Origin: Spirochaetaceae bacterium
Lineage (GTDB): Bacteria; Spirochaetota; Spirochaetia; Treponematales; Rectinemataceae
Direction of reading: 5' to 3'
Assembly: GCA_025358255.1 (NCBI GenBank)
Contig: JANYKC010000035.1
Location: 1-42,241 of the forward strand
DNA length: 42,241 nt
In this document: piece after piece, positions 7,968 to 16,555 of the stretch
How the letters are laid out: the number at the start of each line of letters is the position of its first letter
Position numbering within the stretch: position 1 is the stretch's first letter
Notes under the pieces: generated by a model
Database searches by the model: none
What the model was told of the DNA's origin: nothing
What the model saw: only the letters and a program-made list of their open reading frames with translations
Program-made: the position numbers and the translations under genes

Positions 7968-9278
7968 ATGAAAAGCATGAGCAGCGTGAACAGGGGCAAT
8001 CAGGCGGCAGGGTTGGCCAGCTCCTTGGCCCTGATGGCACTTGTGGCCCTTTCCCTGGGCGCGGCCCAGGATATAGGGATTGATCCCTTTGACTCGGCGG
8101 CCTTCGATGCCGCTTCCGGTTCGCCCTCAGGAAGCATCGGCCCCGCAGGCGGCCCTGGCGGCGGAAGCGCGGCCGGCCAGGGGCTGAACGCGGCCAGGAC
8201 AGAATACCTTGTCGGAGGTGCTGTCGCCGTCTCCTCGTCGACCTCCGTCCCCTCCGCATTCGACGGCTACGCCACCTCGGCCTCGGCCGGCGGCAAGCTT
8301 TTCGCCAAGGTCTCGGTGCCCGACTATGGGTCCCTGTATATTTCGTACAACGTCACGCAGGCCTTCCTCGAAGGGCTCTCCGGCACGGGGGCAAAGGCCC
8401 TCGCGCCGGCGGCCAGCCTCCTCTCCCCTACCTTCACCCTGGGGGAGCTCCACTACAGCTTCGACCTGGGCAAGGTCCTCTTCGCCCGCATCGGCAAGCA
8501 GCTCATCGCCTGGGGACCTTCCCGGGTCTGGTCTCCCGTGGATTTCATCAACCTCCAGCGCGCCGATTCCTTCGCGGCCATCGACCTGCGCCAGGGCAAG
8601 CCGGGCTTGAGGCTCCACCTCCCGATGGGCAAGGCCAACGCCTTCCTCTTCGCGGACTTCTCAGGCACTATGGCCGGCGGGACCGTCCTCGATCCGGTGG
8701 ACAGCGTCCACCTCGCGGCGCGGCTTGACGCGACCCTGGGCGGCTTCGAGCTCGGCCTCACCGGATTCGCCGGCTCGCAGGTACAGGCGAAGGCAGGCCT
8801 GGACTTCTCGGGCGACCTCCTTGGCTTCGCGGTCTATGGCGAGCTGGCCTGGGCTCCTGGCTACTCGAGCTACGAGGATTCCTACATGGGCTCCCTTGGT
8901 TTTTCCCGGGCGCTTGGAGACCTGAAAGAGTGGACTGTCTCGGCAGAGGGCTTCTGGCAATCCACGGGCGCGGATTACACTGGCGATGCCGTTGCGATGG
9001 CGGCTCGCACGCCCCTGTATATGGGCGGGGCCTACGGCTATGTCGCCATCGCCGCCGCCGACCTTTTTTCGCCCCACCTCGCGACGACACTTTCAGGACT
9101 GGCCAATCTCACCGACCTCTCGTGGATAGTCCGCCTCGCCCAGGATTTCTCCTTTCCCCGCGCCGTCCCCTTCACCCTGACCCTCTCCTGGGTGGGCGGC
9201 GGAGCCGACAAGGAGTTCACCTTGCTGGGAGGGGACAACTCCCTGGCGCTGTCGTTGCGGACGCGCATCGAGTTCTGA
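7968..9278 (+). CDS. Putative outer-membrane beta-barrel protein
   Basis: A 436-residue protein with a signal peptide (hydrophobic ASSLALMALVALSLGAAQ, about 20-37), then a low-complexity Gly/Ser/Ala stretch, and then many alternating amphipathic segments typical of a beta-barrel. It ends in ...SLRTRIEF, with a C-terminal Phe as expected for BamA-assembled proteins. An internal block ARIGKQLIAWGPSRVWSP resembles barrels of the DUF1302 or porin-like kind. The frame is open upstream to 7914, but ATG 7968 follows GGAG shortly after the LolA-like stop. As last gene of the TetR operon it may be the outer-membrane receiver of the exported cargo. Confidence 0.7.
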   Translation: MKSMSSVNRGNQAAGLASSLALMALVALSLGAAQDIGIDPFDSAAFDAASGSPSGSIGPAGGPGGGSAAGQGLNAARTEYLVGGAVAVSSSTSVPSAFDGYATSASAGGKLFAKVSVPDYGSLYISYNVTQAFLEGLSGTGAKALAPAASLLSPTFTLGELHYSFDLGKVLFARIGKQLIAWGPSRVWSPVDFINLQRADSFAAIDLRQGKPGLRLHLPMGKANAFLFADFSGTMAGGTVLDPVDSVHLAARLDATLGGFELGLTGFAGSQVQAKAGLDFSGDLLGFAVYGELAWAPGYSSYEDSYMGSLGFSRALGDLKEWTVSAEGFWQSTGADYTGDAVAMAARTPLYMGGAYGYVAIAAADLFSPHLATTLSGLANLTDLSWIVRLAQDFSFPRAVPFTLTLSWVGGGADKEFTLLGGDNSLALSLRTRIEF

Positions 9279-9293
9279 CGCCGACTTCCGGGA

Positions 9294-10247
9294 TCACGGG
9301 AGGACAGCCCCGTTTTTACGGAAGACCTCGATGCTCCTGCGCACGCCGTCGGCGAGGCTGGTCGTGCACACCGGTCCGATCAGCCTTTCCAGTTCGCGTC
9401 CGTCCGCGTCCGGCGGGAAGGGAAGGGCCTTGTCTACGAAGGTAATGAGGCCCTTGGCTTTCGGCTCCGCAAGCTCGATCGCGTCGATGACCTCCCGCAT
9501 ATCGACCGCTCCACCGCCCAGGTTGTATGCGTCCGCGCCCTCATGGACGGCGCCCGCCGCGAGGATGAAGGCCTTGGCGGCGTCATCGGCATGCTGGAAA
9601 TCGAAGCGCCCTCCGTAGGAGATCTCGTAAGGCTCCAGCCTGGCGGCCGCCTTCATGGCCGAGGTCGGGGTCGAGGTCATGCCCTGGTCCCGCAGGGGGC
9701 CATACACGACATAGGGCCGTATCCCGATGCTTGATATTCCATCCAATTCGTAATATACTCTAGCGCTCCATTCGTTCGCCTGCTTGTAGGCGCCGTAGAG
9801 GGAATGCGGGACCATCCGCGCGCCGTGGGGCAGGCGATCGTCGTCGTATTCGTCCCTCCTGCCATAGACCGCGGTGCTGCTCGAATAGACGAGGGACTTC
9901 AGCCCGCTTCCCTTCGCGGCCTCGAAGACGTTGATGGTCCCCTCGACGTTCACGCGCGCGCCCAAGGCCGGGTCGGCGCGGCAGAAAGGCAGCTGCATGG
10001 CCGCGAGGTGGATGATCGCCTCGATACCTTCCTCCGCGACGCGCTCCTCGAGGAGGCGGGCATCGGCCAGGTCCCCCCGCACGACGTGGACCTTCGCGAT
10101 GTCGTCGCCCGACATTATCAGCGCCAGCTTGTCGAGGTTGCCGCCCCGGGCCAGCGCGAAGACCTCGTTTCCCGACTCCACGAGGTTCTTGACCACCCAT
10201 CCGCCGATGCAGCCGGTGGCGCCGGTCACGAAAAAGCGCTTACTCAT
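9294..10247 (-). CDS. NAD-dependent epimerase/dehydratase (extended SDR)
   Basis: A 317-residue extended short-chain dehydrogenase. The nucleotide motif is VTGATGCIGGW (7-17), and the catalytic YxxxK is Y151-G-A-Y-K155, with Ser 122-124 before it. Such enzymes oxidise, epimerise or dehydrate nucleotide sugars, sugars or sugar acids. The start ATG 10247 overlaps the stop of the SDR gene upstream (ATGA), so it is the last gene of the LacI-controlled operon. Its open frame continues 4 codons further upstream, but the overlap start matches the family better. Substrate unknown. Confidence 0.88.
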   Translation of the reverse strand: MSKRFFVTGATGCIGGWVVKNLVESGNEVFALARGGNLDKLALIMSGDDIAKVHVVRGDLADARLLEERVAEEGIEAIIHLAAMQLPFCRADPALGARVNVEGTINVFEAAKGSGLKSLVYSSSTAVYGRRDEYDDDRLPHGARMVPHSLYGAYKQANEWSARVYYELDGISSIGIRPYVVYGPLRDQGMTSTPTSAMKAAARLEPYEISYGGRFDFQHADDAAKAFILAAGAVHEGADAYNLGGGAVDMREVIDAIELAEPKAKGLITFVDKALPFPPDADGRELERLIGPVCTTSLADGVRRSIEVFRKNGAVLP

Positions 10248-11014
10248 TTCGCCACCCATCCGCAGTCCACGAGGAGGTCCGATCCGGTGATGAAGGATGC
10301 CGCGTCGCTGGCGAGGAAATAGATGGCTTCGGCGATCTCCTCCGGCGCGGCCCAGCGCTTGAAGGCCTGTTCCGCCTCCCTGTTCCTCTTGACCACGTCG
10401 AAGGCCAGGCCGGTGCGCGTGGACTCAAGCTGGATGTCCGAGCGGAGCATGGGGGTGTCGACGGAGCCCGGGCTCACCGAGTTCACGCGGATGCCGTAGT
10501 CGGCGACCTCCCAGGCGACTGCGCGCGTGAAGGCGATCACGGCGCCCTTGGTGGCCCCGTAGACCGCGTGCTCGGTCTGCCCCACATGGCCGGAGACCGA
10601 GCCAAGGTTCACGATGGCGCCCCGCCGCTGGGCCTTCATCGTAGGTAGGACGTGCTTGCACAGGAGGAAGGTGCCTCCGATATTGACGTTTGAGACTATC
10701 ATGAATTCCTCGAAGGTGGTCTCCTCGAGGGGCTTCACCACCACGATGCCCGCGTTGCAGTTGAGGGCGTCTATCCTGCCGTACTCCGCCACCACGCGGC
10801 CGATGAAGGCCTTGACGTCCCTCTCCACGGCCACGTCGCCCTGGAAGCCGAGGCACTCGCCTCCCCCCTTCCGCAACGAGTCGGCAAGCTCGGCCACGGA
10901 CGCGCTCCGGTCAAGGACCGCGACCGCGTAGCCTTCCCTGGCGAACTTGAGCGCCGCCGCCTTCCCGATGCCGCTGGCCGCTCCCGTTATGACCGCGACT
11001 TTCTTGTCTGTCAT
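10244..11014 (-). CDS. Short-chain dehydrogenase/reductase (classical SDR)
   Basis: A 256-residue classical SDR. Cofactor motif TGAASGIG (10-17), NAG (87-89), catalytic Ser 139/141, and Y152-x3-K156 (YGATK). The C-terminal FITGSDLLVDCGW is typical of the family. Asp 35 after the second strand (AVLDRS) points to NAD(H) preference. It lies between the BKACE gene, which it follows by 4 bases, and the epimerase gene, which it overlaps. In this setting it could oxidise a sugar-like alcohol to the keto form that BKACE cleaves; that is inference from context. Confidence 0.9.
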   Translation of the reverse strand: MTDKKVAVITGAASGIGKAAALKFAREGYAVAVLDRSASVAELADSLRKGGGECLGFQGDVAVERDVKAFIGRVVAEYGRIDALNCNAGIVVVKPLEETTFEEFMIVSNVNIGGTFLLCKHVLPTMKAQRRGAIVNLGSVSGHVGQTEHAVYGATKGAVIAFTRAVAWEVADYGIRVNSVSPGSVDTPMLRSDIQLESTRTGLAFDVVKRNREAEQAFKRWAAPEEIAEAIYFLASDAASFITGSDLLVDCGWVAK

Positions 11015-11018
11015 ATCC

Positions 11019-11804
11019 CTACCTCGCGTAGCCGAAGATCTGGCGCGCCTGGGCCGGCGTGGCGACCTCCCTTCCCAAGGAGCGCGAAATTGCCGCTATC
11101 TCCTCCACGAGCTCATGGGTCTCCGCCAGCTTGCCCTGGCGGGTCCATGGATAGTCCTCCGTGCCCACGCGCACGTTGTCGCCATGGGTGATGGCCGCGA
11201 CGAGGATGTCCATCTGCCGCTCGTCCATGACGCTGACGGCCATCGCGCATTCCACGGGCATCTGGCTCCGCCGATAGAGGTACTCCTCGACGGTCGGAGG
11301 CGACCACGTCCCTCCCGGCCAGCCGAAAAACAGCGTCGTGATGTAGGGAGGGTCGAGGAGGCCCTTGTCGATCAGGCGCCTCAGGTTCCAGATGGAGCCC
11401 GAGTGCCAGACCTCGAACTCCGGCTTGACGCCGAGGCGCCTGCAGGCCACGGCGTATTCGTCCAGCTCGGCCTTCGTATGGAGCATGTTGCAGTCCACCT
11501 CGGCGAAGGCCTCGTCGTGGTGGTTGAGGATGATCGAGATCATCTCGGCCTTTTGCAGGAGGATATCCATCCTGTCCTTGAGGGGGATGCTCGACATACC
11601 TCCCTGGATGAGGATGTCGCTCCTTCTCCTGACTTCGGCGAAGACCTCGGTCCACTGGCCCTCGGCGTGGATATGGAGGACGGAGGCGCCCTTGTCCCTG
11701 CAGAGCCTGGCCTCCTCGGCGATGGCGACCGCTGTCCGCGGGTAGACGAGGTCCGGCTTGAGCCAGCAGATATTGGGTGTAGCTATGATCACCAGTGGCT
11801 TCAT
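11019..11804 (-). CDS. Beta-keto acid cleavage enzyme (BKACE, DUF849 family)
   Basis: A 261-residue TIM-barrel protein of the BKACE family. Known members, such as 3-keto-5-aminohexanoate cleavage enzyme, use zinc and acetyl-CoA to split a beta-keto acid into acetoacetate and a CoA ester. The zinc pair H44-x-H46 (VLHIHAEG), the C-terminal signature HGDNVRVGTED with R212 and E216, and GREVATPAQAR (244-254) are all present. The frame is open to 12005, but ATG 11804 follows AAGGAG and gives the family's usual N-terminus. Family members differ in substrate; neighbouring dehydrogenases suggest a keto-acid derived from a sugar-like compound. Confidence 0.88.
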   Translation of the reverse strand: MKPLVIIATPNICWLKPDLVYPRTAVAIAEEARLCRDKGASVLHIHAEGQWTEVFAEVRRRSDILIQGGMSSIPLKDRMDILLQKAEMISIILNHHDEAFAEVDCNMLHTKAELDEYAVACRRLGVKPEFEVWHSGSIWNLRRLIDKGLLDPPYITTLFFGWPGGTWSPPTVEEYLYRRSQMPVECAMAVSVMDERQMDILVAAITHGDNVRVGTEDYPWTRQGKLAETHELVEEIAAISRSLGREVATPAQARQIFGYAR

Positions 11805-11809
11805 GGAAT

Positions 11810-14083
11810 TCACTCCTTCACTTCGATGATGCGCTTGTCGAGGCTTGTCATTTTCCTGCAACCGGAGGCGGTCACGACATAGCAGTCCTCGACGCCGATG
11901 AGGTAGCCCTCGTACCTCTCCCAGGCCTCGATCTCGAAGACCATGTTCCTCTCGAAGGCCCTGTCCTGCGAGCCCATGGCTCCGAAAAGATGGAGGTCCT
12001 CGCACTCGAGGCCGATGCTGTGCCCGATGCAGAAGGCGATGCCCTCGGGGTATTTCCCCTTGTACCAGGCTACCGCCTCCTCGCCAAGCGCCTTCATCGG
12101 GACGCCGGGCTTGATCCTTTCCTCGAAATACGCCTGGAACTCGAGGAGACCGTCGATGAGCCGGGCCGCCTTAGGGGGAGCCTTCCCGATCACGGCTTCG
12201 GCGTTCACGTCCGCGACATAGCCCTTGTAGACCGCCCCGAAGTCCAGGCGCACGATGTCGCCGGCGTGGACGGCCGTACCAAATCCGGGGGCCTCGGGAT
12301 CGGATCCGCCGATGGATAGGGTCAAGTGGTTCCATCCATCCGCGCCCGCCTCGAGCATCGACCTCCTGGCCATCCCCAAAAGGTCGTTGTCGGTCAGGCC
12401 TTCCGCGAGCGCCTCGACGCAGCGCATGATGGCCTTCTCGGTGATCTCCGTCGCCTTTGCGATGTACTCGATCTCCAGGTCCGACTTGATGAGGCGCAGG
12501 TCGCGGAAGGCGTCGTCGGCTTCAACGATTTCCATGCCCGCCTTTCCCTGGCCGAGGGCATCCAGGATGTATTTTGGCGCGGTCGACTGCACTCCCGCCC
12601 GCTTCCCCACGAGGCCCCATTTCTTGATGCGGAGGAGGAGGGCGCTTTGCACGTCCCTGGGACTGCTTATCCCGACGCTGTCGGCCACCCAGCAAAGCTC
12701 GCCTACGCTCTTGAAGACGTCCCAGTGAATCACGGTCCCCTCGCCCTCGCGGCGGATCACCGCGATGTTCGGGTACTGGTTTCCCAGGGCTTCAAGTATC
12801 GGGTTGGGCGCGCTGTGGAGCACCGGCAAGCCGCTCAGGTAATGGACGTTCTCCGCTGAGGTCGCGACCAGGAGGTCAAGGTCGTACCTATCCATGATGA
12901 GCGCCGCCCGCTTGGCGTCGTATCCGACAGCTTTCACTCTTTTCACCTCCGGCAATTTCGGGTTGATCGGGATGGAACCGGCCAGGCGCTCTAGGATCCC
13001 ATGGGTCATGCCGCGGTCCGCGAGGTCGAGGATCTCCTGCCGCGCGACGGATCGCCCCTCCATGGACGAAAGGTATCCGGCGAGGATGATCTCGATGGCG
13101 CTCATCGCGTCCTCTGGACGGAATTCCGGCTCGAGGTCCTCGAGGATGCACCTGGCGAAGTATTCATCCTCGTGCCGCACCGAGATGGGATAGTAGCCGG
13201 GGAAGGGCGCATGCTCGATCTCGGGCTCGAAGAGGACCTGCTGGTTCTCCCCCATGTCCTTCGAGAAGGAGTAGATCCGTACCGGCCTCTCCCAGGCGTG
13301 GTTCTCGAAGATGCTGCCCATCGTCCCGTGGAGCTCCAGGCTGTTGAAGGGCGGGGTCATCTGCGTGAAGGAGACCGAGACCTCCCCGATCGCCCCGTTG
13401 TCGAAATTGACGATGGTGAAGGCGTTGTCCTCGGCCTTTTCGGGAAGGTTGATCGCCTGCTTGCCCAGGACGGCGGTGATCTTGGTACAGCGGCTTCCCA
13501 TGATGTATTCCAGCGCCGCGAATTTGTGGGCGCCCATGTCCATGAGGGCTCCACCGCCGGCCTTGATGGGGTCGCCCTTCCAGAACCCGCTCATCGAAAG
13601 CCCTGGGATCTCGTTGACACCCTCATAGGCCCTGGCCACGAGGACGTCCCCGATCAGTCCCCGCCGCACGGCGTCATGTATCCATGCATGGGCGGGAAGG
13701 AAGCGGTGGTTCTCCGCCACCATGAACTTCACCTTGTTCCGCCTGGCCGCCGCTATCATGTTGCGGCAGCCCTCCACCGTCGTGGCCATGGGCTTCTCGC
13801 AGAGCACGTGCTTGCCGCGCTCCGCGCACTGGACGACGATCCTTTCATGGTAGGCATGGGGCACCATCACGAGGACCGCGTCGATGTCCGAACCGAGCAT
13901 CGCATCGAGGCTCTCAAAGACCTCGAGCTTGCCCTCCTGGAAACGCCGCGCGATCTTTTTCGCGTTCTCGAGGTTCGCGTCGTAGACGGCCGTGAAGCGC
14001 AGGAGCTTCGAGTCCCTGATGCCGTTCACGTGGAAGCTGAAGGCGCTGCCCCCGCCGACTACCCCGAATTTCAACTGTTCCAT
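11810..14083 (-). CDS. Gfo/Idh/MocA dehydrogenase fused to an M24 metallopeptidase-like domain
   Basis: One uninterrupted 757-residue frame holds two full-length enzymes. Residues 1 to about 370 are a Gfo/Idh/MocA oxidoreductase: FGVVGGGSAF (6-15), E97-K98-P99, and GGGALMDMGAHKF (176-188). Residues about 385-757 are an M24 (creatinase/prolidase-type) protein with an N-terminal domain (LLVATSAENVHYLSG) and a pita-bread domain. Its five expected metal ligands are D614 (RLDFG), D625 (YVADV), H688 (IGHSIGLE), E719 (FEIEAWE) and E732 (GVEDCYVVT). Start ATG follows CAGGAGC. The fusion suggests that oxidation of a sugar-like part and cleavage of an amide or related bond occur on one substrate. Both family calls are strong; the joint function is unknown. 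Confidence 0.9.
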   Translation of the reverse strand: MEQLKFGVVGGGSAFSFHVNGIRDSKLLRFTAVYDANLENAKKIARRFQEGKLEVFESLDAMLGSDIDAVLVMVPHAYHERIVVQCAERGKHVLCEKPMATTVEGCRNMIAAARRNKVKFMVAENHRFLPAHAWIHDAVRRGLIGDVLVARAYEGVNEIPGLSMSGFWKGDPIKAGGGALMDMGAHKFAALEYIMGSRCTKITAVLGKQAINLPEKAEDNAFTIVNFDNGAIGEVSVSFTQMTPPFNSLELHGTMGSIFENHAWERPVRIYSFSKDMGENQQVLFEPEIEHAPFPGYYPISVRHEDEYFARCILEDLEPEFRPEDAMSAIEIILAGYLSSMEGRSVARQEILDLADRGMTHGILERLAGSIPINPKLPEVKRVKAVGYDAKRAALIMDRYDLDLLVATSAENVHYLSGLPVLHSAPNPILEALGNQYPNIAVIRREGEGTVIHWDVFKSVGELCWVADSVGISSPRDVQSALLLRIKKWGLVGKRAGVQSTAPKYILDALGQGKAGMEIVEADDAFRDLRLIKSDLEIEYIAKATEITEKAIMRCVEALAEGLTDNDLLGMARRSMLEAGADGWNHLTLSIGGSDPEAPGFGTAVHAGDIVRLDFGAVYKGYVADVNAEAVIGKAPPKAARLIDGLLEFQAYFEERIKPGVPMKALGEEAVAWYKGKYPEGIAFCIGHSIGLECEDLHLFGAMGSQDRAFERNMVFEIEAWERYEGYLIGVEDCYVVTASGCRKMTSLDKRIIEVKE

Positions 14084-14101
14084 CTTTGCTCCTGGTTCCC
14101 G

Positions 14102-14542
14102 TCACGCGCCCTGGTCCAGCTCGTCCAGGAAAAGCTCGAATATGGCCTGAAGCCTCACGGCGGCGTTCTTGGTGCCCTTGTAGCGGATATCGCCGTTCAT
14201 GTGGGCCGCGGCCGAATTGATCCGCCCTCCCAGGAGTCCGAGCATCGTCCCATAATCCAGGTCTATCGTGACCCCGGGGGATCCGACATCGCCCGAATGC
14301 ACGGCGCAATCCCCGCCGTCGAAGACGATGGCGCATCGCCTTCCGCCAATTTCCAGCTGGTAAGTCTCGGTGAAGCCGTCGAGCTCGAAACGGACCTCCT
14401 CCACATGGTTGCACACCATGCAGAACAGCCGCAGGCAGTCCCGAAGGTCCTCGACACCCAGCTTCCCGTCCCTGGCCTTGATGGCAAGGCCAGACAGCAA
14501 TGCGGCTTCCAGGCCGCCATCCTTGTCCGCGAGCACGAGCAT
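14102..14542 (-). CDS. SCP2-like sterol/lipid-binding domain protein
   Basis: A 146-residue protein. Its second half has the SCP2 fold pattern: FELDGFTETYQLEIGGRRC, then a short strand pair around DCAVHSG, then PGVTIDLDYGTMLGLLGG and the helix with IRYKGTKNAAVRLQAIF. SCP2 domains bind acyl chains, acyl-CoA or other hydrophobic ligands. The frame extends upstream, but ATG 14542 is chosen because GAGGAGGG lies about 7 bases before it. ATG 14566, which would overlap the upstream gene's stop at 14556 by 11 bases, is the alternative. Its place between two sugar-type dehydrogenase genes is unusual. Confidence 0.7.
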   Translation of the reverse strand: MLVLADKDGGLEAALLSGLAIKARDGKLGVEDLRDCLRLFCMVCNHVEEVRFELDGFTETYQLEIGGRRCAIVFDGGDCAVHSGDVGSPGVTIDLDYGTMLGLLGGRINSAAAHMNGDIRYKGTKNAAVRLQAIFELFLDELDQGA

Positions 14543-14555
14543 TCCGGGTCCCTCC

Positions 14556-15635
14556 TCATGGATCATTTGGGCTCTCGTCGTCGACCGCGCCATGGCGCGC
14601 GCCAGGAAAGCCGTGGGGCCGCGCCGGAAGCGGCAGGGTCCTTCCTTCCCCGGCCGCCCGATAGGCCAGGAGGATGACTTCCAGCGTGTCCCGGGATGCT
14701 TCGGGTCCATAGGCGGGCCGGTCCTTCCCTTGGAGGCAGTCCAGGAAATGGTTCACCCCCGCGGCCACGCTTCCTTCCCACCACGACGCCATCGCCTCCG
14801 TCTCCACGGGCCGCATCGCTTCCTTGCCCCGGCACAGGCGCAGGGGCGCATCGCAGTCCATCGTCACGTGCGCAGAGGCGTCGCGGAAGTACACCTGCTT
14901 GTCTTCCCGCCAAGGGTCCGAGGCGCAGGCATAGCTGACGACGATGTTGGCGAGCATGCCGTCGTAGCCCAAGGTCACGACGACGTTGTCGTCCGCCTTC
15001 CCCGGCGCTTCGACCACGAATCGGCCCCACTGGCATGACACCGTCCGAGGCCTTCCGAACCACCAGAGCATCAGGTCTACGATGTGGGTCCCCGTATCGA
15101 TGAGGGCGCCCCCACCGGCCTTCGCCCAGTCTCCCTTCCAGCTTTCCGGATCGTTCATGCGCCGCAGCTCGTCACCGATGAGCTGGGCCGTCGCGAGGAA
15201 AGGCTTTCCTAGCCCGCCGTCCTCGATCATTTCCTTGAGCTTCCGATGGGCGGGCCAGAAACGCTCGTTGAGCGCCACGTAGAACTTCCTGCCGGCTTTC
15301 GCGGCGGCCGCGATCATCCGGTCGGCCTGTCCCAGGTCCAGGGCTATCGGCTTTTCCAGGATGACATCCTTGCCGGCCGAAAAAGCGTCGAGCACGACGG
15401 CTTCGTGCATGAAGTGCGGGAGGCAGATGTCGAGGGCGTCTATGGATCGGTCCTCAAGGAGGCTCCGGTAATCCCCATGGAGGCGGTCGCAGCCGAGGGC
15501 GGCCCCGACACGCGAGCGGAAAGCCTCGCAGGGGTCGGCGATGCCCGAAACGGCGACATCCGTCCGTCCGAGGAAAGCCTTCACATGGGCGCCCTGGACA
15601 ACCGCCCCAGCCCCGATGATGCCGATTCTCAGCAT
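14556..15635 (-). CDS. Gfo/Idh/MocA-family oxidoreductase 2
   Basis: A 359-residue NAD(P)-dependent dehydrogenase. It has a Rossmann start IGIIGAGAVVQGAH, the catalytic EKP in DVILEKPIALDL, and the second-domain motif AGGGALIDTGTHIVDLMLWW. This family oxidises or reduces sugars, inositols and sugar acids. The frame opens further upstream, but ATG 15635 follows AAGGA and gives the standard N-terminus. It is one of three such domains in the operon. The C-terminal tail after about residue 340 (PARPHGFPGARHG) is longer than usual and probably disordered. Confidence 0.9.
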   Translation of the reverse strand: MLRIGIIGAGAVVQGAHVKAFLGRTDVAVSGIADPCEAFRSRVGAALGCDRLHGDYRSLLEDRSIDALDICLPHFMHEAVVLDAFSAGKDVILEKPIALDLGQADRMIAAAAKAGRKFYVALNERFWPAHRKLKEMIEDGGLGKPFLATAQLIGDELRRMNDPESWKGDWAKAGGGALIDTGTHIVDLMLWWFGRPRTVSCQWGRFVVEAPGKADDNVVVTLGYDGMLANIVVSYACASDPWREDKQVYFRDASAHVTMDCDAPLRLCRGKEAMRPVETEAMASWWEGSVAAGVNHFLDCLQGKDRPAYGPEASRDTLEVILLAYRAAGEGRTLPLPARPHGFPGARHGAVDDESPNDP

Positions 15636-15661
15636 GGCGCCACATCCTTCATAATTGGCTA

Positions 15662-16528
15662 TTACAAGTCCAAGAGGGCTTTTACATCGGCCATGCATCG
15701 GCGGGCCGCTTCCATGGTGTCACCCTTCAGGACATGGTCGTGATAGGCGAAGGACTCGAACTCCACGGAGAGCCAGCCCTCGTAGCCGATCTTTGCAAGG
15801 GCCTCGAACATGCCCTTCCAGTCGACCCTGCCCTCGCCAGGGAAGGGAAAGAGGAACTTGCCCAGCTCAGGGATGCCGATGGCGTCCTTGATGTGGACAT
15901 GCTTGATCCTGTCCTTGCCCCACTGCCGGACGACCCAGCCGGTGTCGGAATCGTTTTTCAGCGTTCCGTGGGAAGGGTCGAAGTTGACGCCGAGCCAGGG
16001 CGAAGCGAAATGGTCGATGAGGGACCGGGTGCTGCGGTAGTCGTCGCAGAGCATCCCGAAGACGCCTTCTACCGCCCCGTGGACCTTGTGCCTTTCGAGC
16101 GCCCGGACCACCTGGGAATAGGCATCGATGACCATGTCCCAGGCCGTCCCGTAGGAGAGGTCCTTGGGCACCCGCGGCGCGCTTTCGTCCCAGGGGGCAG
16201 GCCCGGTGAAGAGGTTCACCGTCGTGATGCCAGCCTCTGCGCAGGCGGCGATCATCTCGAGGGTGAAGGCGATCCGGTCCGAACGCTTCGCGTTGTCCAG
16301 GCTCACGTAATCCTGCTGGATGACCACCTCGCTGGAAGCAAGTCCCCCCTCTTCCGTCATGTCGACAAGGCGCCTCAGTTCCGAGGGTGATCGTGTCCGG
16401 GGATTGAAGTGGGCGGCGGTCCACTCGACCGCCCCATAGCCCAGGCCCTTGAGCCCTGCCACCACCCTCTCCGGGGGCATCGAGGCAAGACCCAGAGATG
16501 CCATAAAGCCGATCCTGTCCTCGAACAT
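15662..16528 (-). CDS. Sugar phosphate isomerase/epimerase-like TIM barrel (AP endonuclease 2 fold)
   Basis: A 288-residue TIM-barrel protein of the xylose isomerase-like group, which includes IolE, IolI and hydroxypyruvate isomerase. Divalent-metal motifs are visible: the Glu in HGAVEGVFG, GVNFDPSHGT with Asp and His, HVHIKDA with two His and Asp, and SVEFES with the final Glu. These enzymes isomerise keto-sugars or dehydrate keto-inositols. It is preceded by GGGAGAAGG before ATG 16528 and lies between the permease gene and a dehydrogenase gene. The pairing with Gfo/Idh/MocA enzymes is common in inositol-type and keto-sugar pathways. Confidence 0.87.
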   Translation of the reverse strand: MFEDRIGFMASLGLASMPPERVVAGLKGLGYGAVEWTAAHFNPRTRSPSELRRLVDMTEEGGLASSEVVIQQDYVSLDNAKRSDRIAFTLEMIAACAEAGITTVNLFTGPAPWDESAPRVPKDLSYGTAWDMVIDAYSQVVRALERHKVHGAVEGVFGMLCDDYRSTRSLIDHFASPWLGVNFDPSHGTLKNDSDTGWVVRQWGKDRIKHVHIKDAIGIPELGKFLFPFPGEGRVDWKGMFEALAKIGYEGWLSVEFESFAYHDHVLKGDTMEAARRCMADVKALLDL

Positions 16529-16555
16529 CGCCGCCTTCTCCCGGAAGCCCGAGGG

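Noticed and set aside
11805..12005. Upstream extension of the BKACE frame
   Set aside because: It overlaps the fusion gene in another frame, is Arg-rich, and ATG 11804 has a good ribosome site.
13001..14677. Long plus-strand open frame of 558 codons
   Set aside because: It runs antisense to the Gfo/Idh/MocA-M24 fusion and SCP2 genes, is rich in His, Arg and Asp, and shows no motif. GC-rich codon bias on the true strand explains it.
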